DNA of 64,000 nt from an uncultured Clostridia bacterium (GCA_934796775.1 CAKVPH010000002.1:101475-165474), one strand, 5' to 3'. Shown: positions 33,489-42,193, counted from the stretch's first letter. Program-made: numbers and translations. Notes: generated by a model from the sequence alone, not told the origin.

Positions 33489-34916
33489 ATGAGAAAATTC
33501 GATACAAAAGTTCAATATATCAAATATAAAGTATTGCGCGAAGTTGCGCGCGAAGCATGGGCGGGAAGACTTGAAAAAACCGCGATAGACATTCCTAAAA
33601 ACATAATCCCCGGAAAAGTTCCCACAATGCGTTGTTGCGTTTATAAAGAGCGTGCTATTTTAGCAGAGCGCGTAAAACTCGCTATGGGCGGCGACGACGG
33701 CGATCCTAACGTAATAAAGGTAATAGATATAGCGTGCGACGAATGTCCTATGGGCGGTTATGAAGTAACTAACGCTTGCCGCGGTTGTTTAGCTCACCGT
33801 TGTGAAGAAGCCTGTCGTTTTGGCGCGATTACATTCGATTCTAACCACGTTGCGCATATAGATAAAACTAAATGTAAGGAATGTGGCTGTTGCTCAAAGG
33901 TATGCCCGTATAACGCTATTCATAACTATAAGCGTCCGTGCGAAACCGCATGCAAGGTAAAAGCCATTTCTATGGGAGAAGATAAGCAAGCTCTTATTAA
34001 CGACGAAAAATGCATATCCTGCGGCGCATGCGTATACATGTGTCCGTTCGGAGCTATTACCGATAAATCGTATATTCTCGACGTTATAAATATAATAAAG
34101 GGCAGCGATAATAATAAAAATTATAAAGTTTTTGCAGTTGTTGCTCCTTCCATTTCAAGTCAGTTTACCTATGCCAAACTCGGGCAGGTAATTACGGGAT
34201 TAAAAGAGCTTTCTTTTTATACTGTTATAGAAGCTGCTCTCGGCGCGGACATGGTAGCACAGGCTGAATCAAAAGAGCTTTACGAAAAGGGTTTCCTTAC
34301 AAGTTCGTGTTGTCCTGCTTTCGTGGATTATATCGAAAAGAATTTGCCCGATTTAAAGCAATACGTATCGCACAACCTTTCGCCTATGGCGACTATCGCA
34401 AAGTATTTAAAGGAACACGAAGCTCCATGCAAAGTAGTGTTTATAGGACCTTGTACGTCTAAGAAAAAAGAGGTTAAAAAGGAAGAGGTTAAAAAGTACG
34501 TCGATTCCGCAATGACTTTTGAAGAATTGCAGGCCCTTTTTGACAGTCGCGATATAGATATAACTACTTTGGAAGAAGGAGTTTTGGATAATGCGTCATA
34601 TTTCGGCCGTATTTTTGCCCGTAGCGGCGGTTTGTCCGACGCTGTAAGACAAGGACTTAAAGAACAGAATCTTACCGATTTTGAATTAAAGCCCTGTGCT
34701 TGCGACGGTATAGAAGAGTGTAGAATCGCACTTTTGAAAAAAAGCAAAAATATGCTCGACGCAAACTTTATCGAAGGTATGGCTTGCGTTGGCGGCTGTA
34801 TAGGCGGTGCAGGCTGTTTAACTCATGGCGAAAAGAATAAAGCCGAAGTAGATAAATACGGCAAGGAAGCTTACGAAAAGACTATTTCGGACGCTCTCAC
34901 CGTGCTTAAACAATAA
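33489..34916 (+). CDS. [FeFe]-hydrogenase with canonical H-cluster motifs (group B-like)
   Basis: 475 residues. The N-terminal region holds several Cys clusters (C97-C109, C129-C139, C151/C155, C175-C185) for [4Fe-4S] clusters. H-cluster motifs: L1 TSSCCP (C274, C275), L2 FIGPC (C322), L3 EGMACVGGC (C433, C437). These match a working monomeric hydrogenase and contrast with the variant motifs of the PAS protein upstream. Right after L2 an in-frame 15-bp duplication (near 34463-34498) gives a repeated EVKK segment. Maturases HydE/F/G are not in the window. Likely evolves H2 from reduced ferredoxin. Confidence 0.88.
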   Translation: MRKFDTKVQYIKYKVLREVAREAWAGRLEKTAIDIPKNIIPGKVPTMRCCVYKERAILAERVKLAMGGDDGDPNVIKVIDIACDECPMGGYEVTNACRGCLAHRCEEACRFGAITFDSNHVAHIDKTKCKECGCCSKVCPYNAIHNYKRPCETACKVKAISMGEDKQALINDEKCISCGACVYMCPFGAITDKSYILDVINIIKGSDNNKNYKVFAVVAPSISSQFTYAKLGQVITGLKELSFYTVIEAALGADMVAQAESKELYEKGFLTSSCCPAFVDYIEKNLPDLKQYVSHNLSPMATIAKYLKEHEAPCKVVFIGPCTSKKKEVKKEEVKKYVDSAMTFEELQALFDSRDIDITTLEEGVLDNASYFGRIFARSGGLSDAVRQGLKEQNLTDFELKPCACDGIEECRIALLKKSKNMLDANFIEGMACVGGCIGGAGCLTHGEKNKAEVDKYGKEAYEKTISDALTVLKQ

Positions 34917-34917
34917 A

Positions 34918-35715
34918 ATGAAGATGGATAGTTTTCTCGGTATTTCGGCAAACGAAAAGCCGCTTGATAATATAAAGGAAAACGGCGGCTTTACAGCTAT
35001 ATTCCGCAGTATCGGCTGCGTGGGCGATTCTCTGTCGTCCGGCGAACTTGAAGTGTTCGATAAGAACGGAAACAAAGTTTTTTTTGATTTATTCGAACAT
35101 TCCTGGGGACAGTATATTGCGCGAATGACAGGTGCAAAGGTTTACAACTTTTCGCGCGGGGGGATGACCGCTAAAGAGTATACTGAAAGTTTTGCCGAAA
35201 ATAACGGATTTTGGAATCCGGAATATGCGTGCGACGCATATATAATCGCGCTCGGCGTAAACGATCTGATAAATGCCGGATGGGAAACAGGAAACTTAAA
35301 TTCCATTGATTTAAACGATTATAACAATAACAAACCCGACTTTGCCGGGTACTTTGCCAAAATTGTGTCAAGGTTAAAAGAAATAAGCCCGCGCGCTAAA
35401 TTTTTCTTTGTAACAATGCCTGAGCAAAACGATGAGCCAAAAAAGCAGACTGCCGCAGCGCATGCCTCGCTTATGTATGATTTTGCCGGGCTTTTCGCAA
35501 ATTCTTACGTTATAGATTTAAGAAAATATGCGCCTTGTTACGACGAAGATTTTAAGCAAAAATTCTTTTGCAACGGGCATATGAACACAGCGGGATACTA
35601 TCTTACGGCGGTTATGATAGCTTCGTATATAGACTATATAATACGTTCAGATTTTAAAAGCTTTAAAGAAAACGGCTTAAAAAATATGCCGTACAATACT
35701 GAATTTATTAAATAA
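34918..35715 (+). CDS. SGNH/GDSL-family hydrolase
   Basis: 265 residues, no signal peptide. Block I CVGDSLSSG carries the nucleophile S38; GVNDL is block III (Asn), and CNGHMNTAGY near the C-terminus supplies the His. Such enzymes remove acyl or acetyl groups from lipids or glycans. The ATG lies 1 nt after the hydrogenase stop (TAAAATG), so the two are translationally coupled, although no functional link is obvious. A hairpin (35740-35770) follows. Confidence 0.8.
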   Translation: MKMDSFLGISANEKPLDNIKENGGFTAIFRSIGCVGDSLSSGELEVFDKNGNKVFFDLFEHSWGQYIARMTGAKVYNFSRGGMTAKEYTESFAENNGFWNPEYACDAYIIALGVNDLINAGWETGNLNSIDLNDYNNNKPDFAGYFAKIVSRLKEISPRAKFFFVTMPEQNDEPKKQTAAAHASLMYDFAGLFANSYVIDLRKYAPCYDEDFKQKFFCNGHMNTAGYYLTAVMIASYIDYIIRSDFKSFKENGLKNMPYNTEFIK

Positions 35716-35739
35716 TAAAAATTTTGATAATAAAAATTT

Positions 35740-35770
35740 CTTCCCGGCGTAAAATAACAACGTCGGGAAG
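35740..35770. other. Hairpin after the SGNH gene
   Basis: CTTCCCGGCGT (35740-35750) pairs with ACGTCGGGAAG (35760-35770), one G-U pair. The T-run lies on its left side (AAAAATTT), so it reads better as a minus-strand terminator; in the plus direction it lacks a U-tract. A 13-bp repeat (ATAATAAAAATTT, 35712-35724 and 35727-35739) precedes it. Confidence 0.6.
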
Positions 35771-35894
35771 AGTTTATAACACACTTTTTGTTACGCAATA
35801 ATAAAATATTATATAAAACCGTAAGCAAGTCGGCTGTTTTTTTATTTAAATTGAATATTTTGTTTTAAAAAAAATAAAAAATGCTTAAAAACAG

Positions 35895-35923
35895 TTTACA
35901 AATGAATACAATATTACTATAAT
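35895..35923 (+). promoter_or_regulatory. Sigma-A promoter of the acidic zinc-ribbon gene
   Basis: TTTACA (35895-35900), 17-nt spacer, TATAAT (35918-35923), about 70 nt before the ATG. Confidence 0.82.
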
Positions 35924-35994
35924 AATTGCGCGAAATAAATAGGCGGCTTGAAATAAACGATGCGCCGCAATTTTTTGACTAAGGGAGATTTTTT

Positions 35995-36528
35995 ATGGCG
36001 AAATACGTTTTATGCCCCAGATGCGAGCTCAATTATATGCAGGAAGGCGAACAGTATTGCGACGTATGTAAAGCAGAACTGAAAATGGGGCCTCAGCTTA
36101 TGTTTACCGAGGACGAAGAATCTTCGGGCGAAAAGCTTTGCCCGATTTGTAAACGTAACTATATTTCTGAAGAAGAAGATATGTGCGAACAGTGTCGCGA
36201 CGAAAGAAAGTACGACAGCGAGCCTGACGACGTTGATATGGAAAAAGACGAAGAATGGCGCAACTATCTCGACGACGATGAAAAGGATATGCCCGAAGAT
36301 GACGGCGACGTAATTTCATTCTCGCAACTTGCCGACGAAGAAAAGAGCGACGAACTATTCAAAGAAGATGAGGAAGAAGATGACGAAACGCCCGAATATT
36401 CCGACGACGAGCCCGACGATTTTGAAATCAATATCGACGAGCGCGACTTTGAAGAAGGCGCCGAAGATGATGAAGATGATGAAGACGACGACTTCGACGA
36501 CGATTTTGACGATAAAGACGATATCTGA
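35995..36528 (+). CDS. Acidic protein with two zinc ribbons, function unknown
   Basis: 177 residues. Two CxxC...CxxC knuckles: C7/C10/C22/C25 and C49/C52/C64/C67, each likely to bind one zinc. From about residue 70 the chain is almost wholly Asp/Glu, ending in a DDED-type tail, which gives a very low predicted pI. The gene has its own strong promoter and GGGAGA ribosome site. Acidic tails often mimic nucleic acid or bind basic partners such as ribosomal proteins or polymerase; an RNAP or ribosome interaction is a guess. No family was recognised. Confidence 0.8.
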   Translation: MAKYVLCPRCELNYMQEGEQYCDVCKAELKMGPQLMFTEDEESSGEKLCPICKRNYISEEEDMCEQCRDERKYDSEPDDVDMEKDEEWRNYLDDDEKDMPEDDGDVISFSQLADEEKSDELFKEDEEEDDETPEYSDDEPDDFEINIDERDFEEGAEDDEDDEDDDFDDDFDDKDDI

Positions 36529-36544
36529 TCTGTTTTATAAAAAA

Positions 36545-37468
36545 TTATAAAAACGAAAAATCTGAAATCAGCCCGTTATCAGTGTTAAAAAGCATAGTTT
36601 TCGCATAGTTTTCGTAAACCAAAACGGCGTAATAACTATCTTTATAGAATAGAGGAATATAAAGCATAAATTCCCCGAAAAAGTCGGGAATTATTCCGCT
36701 GCTGTCTTTTAAAGTGTGCGAAAGATATTGTTTATAGTCTCCGCCGAATAATACTTCTTCTAAAAAAGAGTAACAAAGCAAATTTTTATTAAGTTCGTAA
36801 AAATCGATTTTTCTGCTTACCGTTTGGTTTAGCAGATTAAAAGAATCCGAATCGAACGACTGCATAACGGTAAGCCCTGCAATAGTTGCGGGGCTTTTTG
36901 TTATACAAATTTCATTTTGATTTTGTATGTTAAGGGAAAATATTTCTCCGTCGTAAACTTTTTGCGGGCGACTTTCGCCGTTTAACCTAAACACGGTAAG
37001 GAATTTTTGTCCGTTTTTTTTGGCTGAAATCAAGAACGTGTTATTAACAACGTTAAACGAAATTTCTGCAAAAGAATATAAATCGTTTATTGCAAACATA
37101 TAAACGTCTTTTGAAAAATTAAAAATCAGTTTAGGGTATCCGTCCGTTAAAATCGTAGCCGAAAAACCTTCGTTTTCAAAATATTCATAGGCTTCCACTT
37201 TTACGTTTTTTCCGCATTTTTTCTTAAAGAGCGGCATAAATAAAAAGTCGTTTCCGAGAGGCATTACGCTCAAATCCGAAAAATTATTTTTTTTAACGCA
37301 ATCAAAAAAGTGCGAAACTTTGCAAAATTCGCCGCTTAAAGGCGTAAATTCAATAAGCAAATTGCGCCCCGGGTGAAAAAAGATTTTAAGGTTGCAATCG
37401 GCAGTTCCTATTTGCTCACCGCCAACCGAAACGGCGCATTTTTCGTTTGATACTATATATAAATTCAT
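36545..37468 (-). CDS. Unknown protein
   Basis: 307 residues, no signal peptide, no clear domain. The N-terminus (NLYIVSNEKCAVSVGGEQIGTA) resembles a short PEGA-like beta strand pair, and many alternating beta strands follow (FSLNIQNQNEICITKSP), suggesting a beta-rich or propeller-like fold. It is Phe- and Asn-rich. AAGGACG lies before the ATG. It faces the zinc-ribbon gene tail to tail with only 16 nt between stops and is divergent from the gene at 37596. Function unknown. Confidence 0.7.
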   Translation of the reverse strand: MNLYIVSNEKCAVSVGGEQIGTADCNLKIFFHPGRNLLIEFTPLSGEFCKVSHFFDCVKKNNFSDLSVMPLGNDFLFMPLFKKKCGKNVKVEAYEYFENEGFSATILTDGYPKLIFNFSKDVYMFAINDLYSFAEISFNVVNNTFLISAKKNGQKFLTVFRLNGESRPQKVYDGEIFSLNIQNQNEICITKSPATIAGLTVMQSFDSDSFNLLNQTVSRKIDFYELNKNLLCYSFLEEVLFGGDYKQYLSHTLKDSSGIIPDFFGEFMLYIPLFYKDSYYAVLVYENYAKTMLFNTDNGLISDFSFL

Positions 37469-37494
37469 CTTTTAAGTCGTCCTTATAATGGTAG

Positions 37495-37523
37495 CTTATA
37501 ATAATTTTTATGAAAAAATTCAA
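37495..37523 (-). promoter_or_regulatory. Candidate promoter of the 36545 gene
   Basis: On the minus strand: TTGAAT (37523-37518), 17-nt spacer, TATAAG (37500-37495). Confidence 0.6.
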
Positions 37524-37595
37524 TGATATATGATTAAATAATCTTTGGGTTGCTAATAATGTAATCGGAAAAAGTGACTTAAAAAGGAGCGATTT

Positions 37596-38279
37596 ATGGA
37601 ATATTTAACCGAAACACAAAAAAAGAAATTATTTTCGATGGCAGAAAAAGCCGAAAGGTCGGGCGAAAAGCTGACCGACGTATTTAAAGCGTTCGCAAAA
37701 AAAACGGGCAGATGCGCGGGCAGTATAAGGAACTTATATTATCGCGAGCTTGCCGGCGGCAGAAAATGCAATTTAAAGGTGAGAAAAAACGTTCTGTTTG
37801 AAGAAGCGGAAGAAACCGAGCTTTTTAAAACCGTTCTTGATTTAAAAAAGCAGACAGGCTCTGTAAGAAAAGCCGTTTTTGCTTTGGCGGGCGGGGACAG
37901 AAAGCTTGCTTTAAGATATCAGAATAAATTTTCAAATATGATTAAAAAGAAGCGTGAAGATTACGTTTGCGATTTGCTTTCTTCTGCCGATAAATGCGCA
38001 GAGGACAACAATAGAGCGTCAGGCAGATATTTTATAAAAGAGGCCTTATCTGCGACCGACAAATTAAAAATAAAAAACGAAATTCAGAACATACTTTTAA
38101 AAATTACCAAAAAGTGCGCCGCCGAAAAAGAAGAACTGTTTAAAAAATTGAAAGAGTACGAAAAATATGCATGCGATGAAGAGCTTAAAGCTAAAAAGTC
38201 CTCTGAAAACGATAAATCTTATAACCGGGATTTTATTTCTGCCTTCTTTTTATCCGAGAAAAACAAAAAAAGTCTTTAA
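37596..38279 (+). CDS. Unknown basic helical protein, possible DNA-binding N-terminus
   Basis: 227 residues, Lys-rich and mainly helical. Residues ~5-55 (TETQKKKLFSMAEKAERSGE, then DVFKAFAKKTGR and SIRNLYYREL) read like a Myb/RsfA-type trihelical motif with a basic last helix; this could bind DNA but is not a firm match. The rest is coiled-coil-like (KKCAAEKEELFKKLKEYEKYA). AAGGAG precedes the ATG. Divergent from the unknown gene at 36545 and upstream of mrp. A role in sporulation gene control is one possibility; there is no direct evidence. Confidence 0.65.
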   Translation: MEYLTETQKKKLFSMAEKAERSGEKLTDVFKAFAKKTGRCAGSIRNLYYRELAGGRKCNLKVRKNVLFEEAEETELFKTVLDLKKQTGSVRKAVFALAGGDRKLALRYQNKFSNMIKKKREDYVCDLLSSADKCAEDNNRASGRYFIKEALSATDKLKIKNEIQNILLKITKKCAAEKEELFKKLKEYEKYACDEELKAKKSSENDKSYNRDFISAFFLSEKNKKSL

Positions 38280-38335
38280 CCAAAGCTAAAAATCGGCAGA
38301 TACAACGAATGTTTCTATTCATTACTTTGTTTTTG

Positions 38336-38364
38336 TTGCAAAAACCCGTGCAACGTGGTAAAAT
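38336..38364 (+). promoter_or_regulatory. Promoter of mrp
   Basis: TTGCAA (38336-38341), 17-nt spacer, TAAAAT (38359-38364). The spacer contains GTGCAACG, so TTGCAA-like sequence occurs twice. Confidence 0.6.
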
Positions 38365-38437
38365 AATCGGGATAAAATAATTCGGGTAAATAAAAAACGT
38401 TAGTTAAAGCCCGAAAATGTAAAATTCAGGAGTTTAT

Positions 38438-39253
38438 ATGAGCGAACAATGTACTCACGATTGCGGCACCTGCTCGTCTAACTGCAAGTCTAAACAAGAA
38501 GACAACAAATTTAAGCTTAACGAGCTGAGCAAAGTGAAAAAAATTATAGGCGTAGTAAGCGGCAAGGGTGGAGTCGGTAAATCTTCCATAACGTCGCTTT
38601 TAGCTACGTTATTTCGTCGCCGCGGCTATAAAACCGCCGTTTTAGACGCAGATCTAACAGGTCCGTCTATCCCTAAAGCTTTTGGTTTAAAAGGCGGGAT
38701 TGAAGGCGACGAAAATATGCTGTTCCCCGCGGTAACAAAAACCGGAATAGAGGTTATGAGCATAAATCTCATGCTTGAAGACGAAAGTGCGCCGGTTTTA
38801 TGGCGCGGTCCTATTTTAGGCGGAGTAATAAAGCAGTTTTACGAACAAACCGCGTGGAACGAAGTCGACTATATGTTTGTCGATATGCCACCGGGAACGG
38901 GTGATATTCCGCTTACGGTGTTTCAGTCGCTTAATTTAAGCGGCGTTGTGGTTGTAACCACTCCGCAGGAACTCGTTCAGATGATAGTGGAAAAAGTTGT
39001 AAAAATGGCAGCCATGATGAACGTAAAAGTTTTAGCTCTCGTTGAAAACATGTCTTATTTCATCTGTCCGAATTGCAATAGCAAACATTATATTTTTGGT
39101 GAAGGCAAAACCGAAGAAGCGGGCAAATTTGCCGGCATTCCCGTGTTTACGCTTCCTATCGACAAAGATGTTGCGTCGTTAGAAGATAAAGGTTTAATCG
39201 AGCTTTTTGAAGGCGATTATTTAGACGGGCTTTGCGATCTTTTGGAAAAATAA
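38438..39253 (+). CDS. mrp: Mrp/ApbC-type Fe-S cluster carrier ATPase
   Basis: 271 residues. Deviant Walker A GKGGVGKSS (42-50), then LDADLTGPSIPKAFGL (switch I), DMPPGTGD (Walker B/switch II) and the C-terminal FICPNC pair that binds a bridging [4Fe-4S] cluster. The N-terminus carries four more Cys (C5, C9, C12, C16) in a CTHDCGTCSSNC pattern, common in clostridial homologues. It delivers Fe-S clusters to apoproteins, plausible here given the many Fe-S enzymes nearby. Confidence 0.92.
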   Translation: MSEQCTHDCGTCSSNCKSKQEDNKFKLNELSKVKKIIGVVSGKGGVGKSSITSLLATLFRRRGYKTAVLDADLTGPSIPKAFGLKGGIEGDENMLFPAVTKTGIEVMSINLMLEDESAPVLWRGPILGGVIKQFYEQTAWNEVDYMFVDMPPGTGDIPLTVFQSLNLSGVVVVTTPQELVQMIVEKVVKMAAMMNVKVLALVENMSYFICPNCNSKHYIFGEGKTEEAGKFAGIPVFTLPIDKDVASLEDKGLIELFEGDYLDGLCDLLEK

Positions 39254-39271
39254 AAATCAAAAACAAAACAA

Positions 39272-39314
39272 AAAAACGGATTTTTGCGAGTTTATATCGC
39301 TTAAATCCGTTTTT
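39272..39314. terminator. Bidirectional terminator between mrp and trkH
   Basis: AAAAACGGATTT (39272-39283) pairs with AAATCCGTTTTT (39303-39314), with an inner GCGA/TCGC stem. A- and T-runs flank both sides, serving convergent genes. Confidence 0.9.
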
Positions 39315-39362
39315 AATGTAATTTTTAATAATTCAAATATTGAAAAAGCAATAGCCAAAACT

Positions 39363-40820
39363 TTATTTTTTAAGCCAGGTGGTGGGAGTAAACGATAGTA
39401 ACATGGGGTAAATTTCCAGCCTGCCCAAAAGCATTGCAAACATTAAAACAACTTTTGAAAATGCCGAATAGCCCGTATAGCTCGACGCAGGTCCTGCAAA
39501 GCCGAAGGCCGGTCCAACATTGTTAAAGCAAGCCGCCGCCGCCGTAAAATTGCTTTCAAACGCAATACTTTGCGGAACGTTTGAGTCAAAGCACAATAAT
39601 ATGAAAATTACGGCAAAAGTGAAAATGTAAATTATAGAGTACGAACAAACGCTGTTTACCGTTTCGTCGTCAAGCCTTTTGCCTTCAAACTTTAAAACGG
39701 TTTTGGTTCTGGGGTGCAACGTGGTTTTTAAATCGTTCACGATTTTTTTAAATACAATTACAATTCGCGAAATTTTAAATCCGCCCGCTGTCGAACCCGC
39801 ACAGCCGCCCGTAAACATTACTATAAGTAGTAAGCCTTTAGATAAGGCGGGCCATAAATCGAAGTTAGCCGAAGAAAATCCCGTTGTGGTTATAATCGAC
39901 GATACCTGAAAGAACGCAGTTCTTACCGCATCGGGCAGGTTGGTGTATATGCCTGAAATGTTATATGATATCAGACCTGTAAAAATAACAACGATGGCAA
40001 TATACGTCCAAAGCTCGCTGCTTTTAAAAACGCTTTTGAATTTACGCACGAGCAAAAGGTAGTAAAGGTTGAAGTTTATTCCGAACAGTATCATAAATAC
40101 GCCGAGTACCCATTGCAGATATGCGTTATAACTTCCGCAACTGTCGGCTTTAATTCCGAAGCCGCCGGTTCCCGCCGTGCCAAGCGCGTGGCATGCGCTT
40201 TCGTAAACGCTCATTCCGCCGCACAAAAGCATAACGAAGAGAAATACCGTCAACACAATATATATAAGATATAAAATAACGGCAGTATCGCGTGCGCGAG
40301 GTACGAGTTTACCTATAATCGGCCCGGGCATTTCGGCACGCAGTATATACATGGAGCGATCCTGCGCTCTTTCGCTGAACGCCAGAACGAAAACTATTAC
40401 GCCCATTCCGCCGATCCAGTGAGTAAAGCACCGCCAGAAATTCAAACCGTGGCTTATTACCTCCACGTTCGGGATTATAGATGCGCCGGTAGTAGTAAAG
40501 CCGCTCACAGTTTCAAAAAGTGCGTCTACAAAAGACGGAATTTCTCCGCTTATAACAAAAGGCACTGCGCCGAACAGCGAAACGAATATCCAGGCGAGCG
40601 CAACCGTAACCAAGCCTTCTTTTGCGAAGAACAGTTGTGATTTGGGTTTTAAAAATTTAGCAAGCAAAAAACCCATTATAAACACGCCTACAGCCGTTCC
40701 GCCGAGCGCAAAAGCGCATTGTTCGGCGTAAAGCGCGGCAACTATCGTCGGCAGAATCAGCAGAATACCTTCTACTTTTAAAACTTTGCCGACCATGTTA
40801 AATATCATTCTATAATTCAT
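39363..40820 (-). CDS. trkH: TrkH-family potassium uptake channel subunit
   Basis: 485 residues with about ten hydrophobic segments and the four-fold M1-P-M2 repeat of TrkH/KtrB. Filter-like segments are TVSGFTTTGAS, GTAGTGGFGI, SIITTTGFSSANFD and CFNNVGPAFG, each with the key Gly. It forms the K+ pore and is gated by the RCK protein coded 8 nt upstream. Possible K+/H+ or Na+ coupling cannot be read off. Confidence 0.92.
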   Translation of the reverse strand: MNYRMIFNMVGKVLKVEGILLILPTIVAALYAEQCAFALGGTAVGVFIMGFLLAKFLKPKSQLFFAKEGLVTVALAWIFVSLFGAVPFVISGEIPSFVDALFETVSGFTTTGASIIPNVEVISHGLNFWRCFTHWIGGMGVIVFVLAFSERAQDRSMYILRAEMPGPIIGKLVPRARDTAVILYLIYIVLTVFLFVMLLCGGMSVYESACHALGTAGTGGFGIKADSCGSYNAYLQWVLGVFMILFGINFNLYYLLLVRKFKSVFKSSELWTYIAIVVIFTGLISYNISGIYTNLPDAVRTAFFQVSSIITTTGFSSANFDLWPALSKGLLLIVMFTGGCAGSTAGGFKISRIVIVFKKIVNDLKTTLHPRTKTVLKFEGKRLDDETVNSVCSYSIIYIFTFAVIFILLCFDSNVPQSIAFESNFTAAAACFNNVGPAFGFAGPASSYTGYSAFSKVVLMFAMLLGRLEIYPMLLSFTPTTWLKK

Positions 40821-40828
40821 ATAATACC

Positions 40829-42193
40829 TTATTCCGCAATAATGTCCGAAAGAGTGTAAATATGTTTTCCTTCTGCAATAACTATGACGTGGTCTCCGTT
40901 TAAAAGTACGTCGTCGCCGCTGGGGATAATAGCTTTTCTGTTGCGAATGATTCCTGCAATAATAAAGTTATTTTTTATCTTTAAAGTTTTAAGCGGAATG
41001 TTTAGATGTTTAAAGTCGGGCAGAACCTTAAACTCAGCGGCTTCAGCCATGCCGTTCATAAGAGAGTAAAGAGTTTCTATCTGACAGCCCAAAGAGCTTT
41101 GTAAAGCTCTTGCATATTTTACTATGGCGTCGGCGGCAATCTTTTTTGGCGTTATAATTCCCGTAAGCCCTAATTTTTCTGCAAGCGACGAAAACTCGTT
41201 GCTGTTTACCTTGCTTATTACTTTGCTTACTTTTTGCGACATAGCATAAAAAGAAATCAAAATATTAAGTTCGTCTTTACCGGTAAGTGCCAAAAAAGCG
41301 TCTGCTGATAAAATGCCTTCTTCCAAAAGCAGATCCTGACTCATTCCGTCGCCGTTTATTAAAGTTACGTTTGACGTCAAAGCTTCGCCTATAGCGTCGC
41401 ACAATTTTTCGTCGTTTTCAATTATTTTTACGGGGATATGGTCGGATGCAAGCATTTTTGAAAGATATCTTGAGATAATTCCCGCGCCGACTATCATCAC
41501 GCCGCTTACTACTTTATCCTGTATTCCAAGCAGGGCAAGGACCTTATGAATATCCGTTTCGGAAACTATAAGACCTATTTTATCGCCCGCGCGCAGAGTA
41601 AAATCGCCTTTAGGAATAAAAATATCGTTGCCGCGCCCGATCGTACATATCAGGAAACGTTCTTTTCTGTTCTTTCTTATTTCTTTAAGCGAAACGCCGT
41701 CTAAAGCCGAATGTTCGGGAAGAATGAGTTCGAGCATTTTGAGGTGGCGGCTCGAAAACATTTCAACCTTGGTTGCCGACGGCAGTTTAATTACGTTGTA
41801 AATAGCCTGTGCCGCCATAAGCTCGGGGTTTATGGTCATTGAAAGGTCAAGGTTTTTTTGCATGAATTCAAGACTTTCGTCGTTGTTTTCAAGGTTACGG
41901 ATTCTTGCCGCTGTGTTTGAAGCACCCATCTTTTTAGCCGCAAGGCAGCTTAACATATTAAGCTCGTCCGAACCGGTAACGGCAATAAACAAATCAGCTT
42001 TAGATGCTCCCGCTTCCTTTAAAATGGAATAATCGGTCGCGCTTCCTGTTATCGCCATTACGTCGTAGGCGTTTACCGTATCGTCAACAACCTTAGGGTT
42101 TATATCAATCGCCGTAAGGTCGTGTTTTTCCTTGACCAAACTCGATATTATGGTTTTTCCTATTTTACCGCATCCCGCAAGAACGATTTTCAT
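40829..42193 (-). CDS. trkA: TrkA-type RCK regulatory subunit
   Basis: 454 residues with two RCK (TrkA-N/TrkA-C) units. The first NAD/ATP-binding strand is KIVLAGCGKIGKTI at the N-terminus and the second is VMIVGAGIISRYLSK near residue 230. The acidic DINP follows the first strand. It binds nucleotides and gates TrkH in the cytosol. A GGGAGA ribosome site precedes the ATG. It is divergent from the TetR-ABC unit. Confidence 0.92.
   Translation of the reverse strand: MKIVLAGCGKIGKTIISSLVKEKHDLTAIDINPKVVDDTVNAYDVMAITGSATDYSILKEAGASKADLFIAVTGSDELNMLSCLAAKKMGASNTAARIRNLENNDESLEFMQKNLDLSMTINPELMAAQAIYNVIKLPSATKVEMFSSRHLKMLELILPEHSALDGVSLKEIRKNRKERFLICTIGRGNDIFIPKGDFTLRAGDKIGLIVSETDIHKVLALLGIQDKVVSGVMIVGAGIISRYLSKMLASDHIPVKIIENDEKLCDAIGEALTSNVTLINGDGMSQDLLLEEGILSADAFLALTGKDELNILISFYAMSQKVSKVISKVNSNEFSSLAEKLGLTGIITPKKIAADAIVKYARALQSSLGCQIETLYSLMNGMAEAAEFKVLPDFKHLNIPLKTLKIKNNFIIAGIIRNRKAIIPSGDDVLLNGDHVIVIAEGKHIYTLSDIIAE

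Noticed and set aside
34463..34498. In-frame 15-bp duplication in the second hydrogenase as a disrupting mutation
   Set aside because: It keeps the frame and lies in a surface loop after the L2 motif; all ligand Cys are intact.
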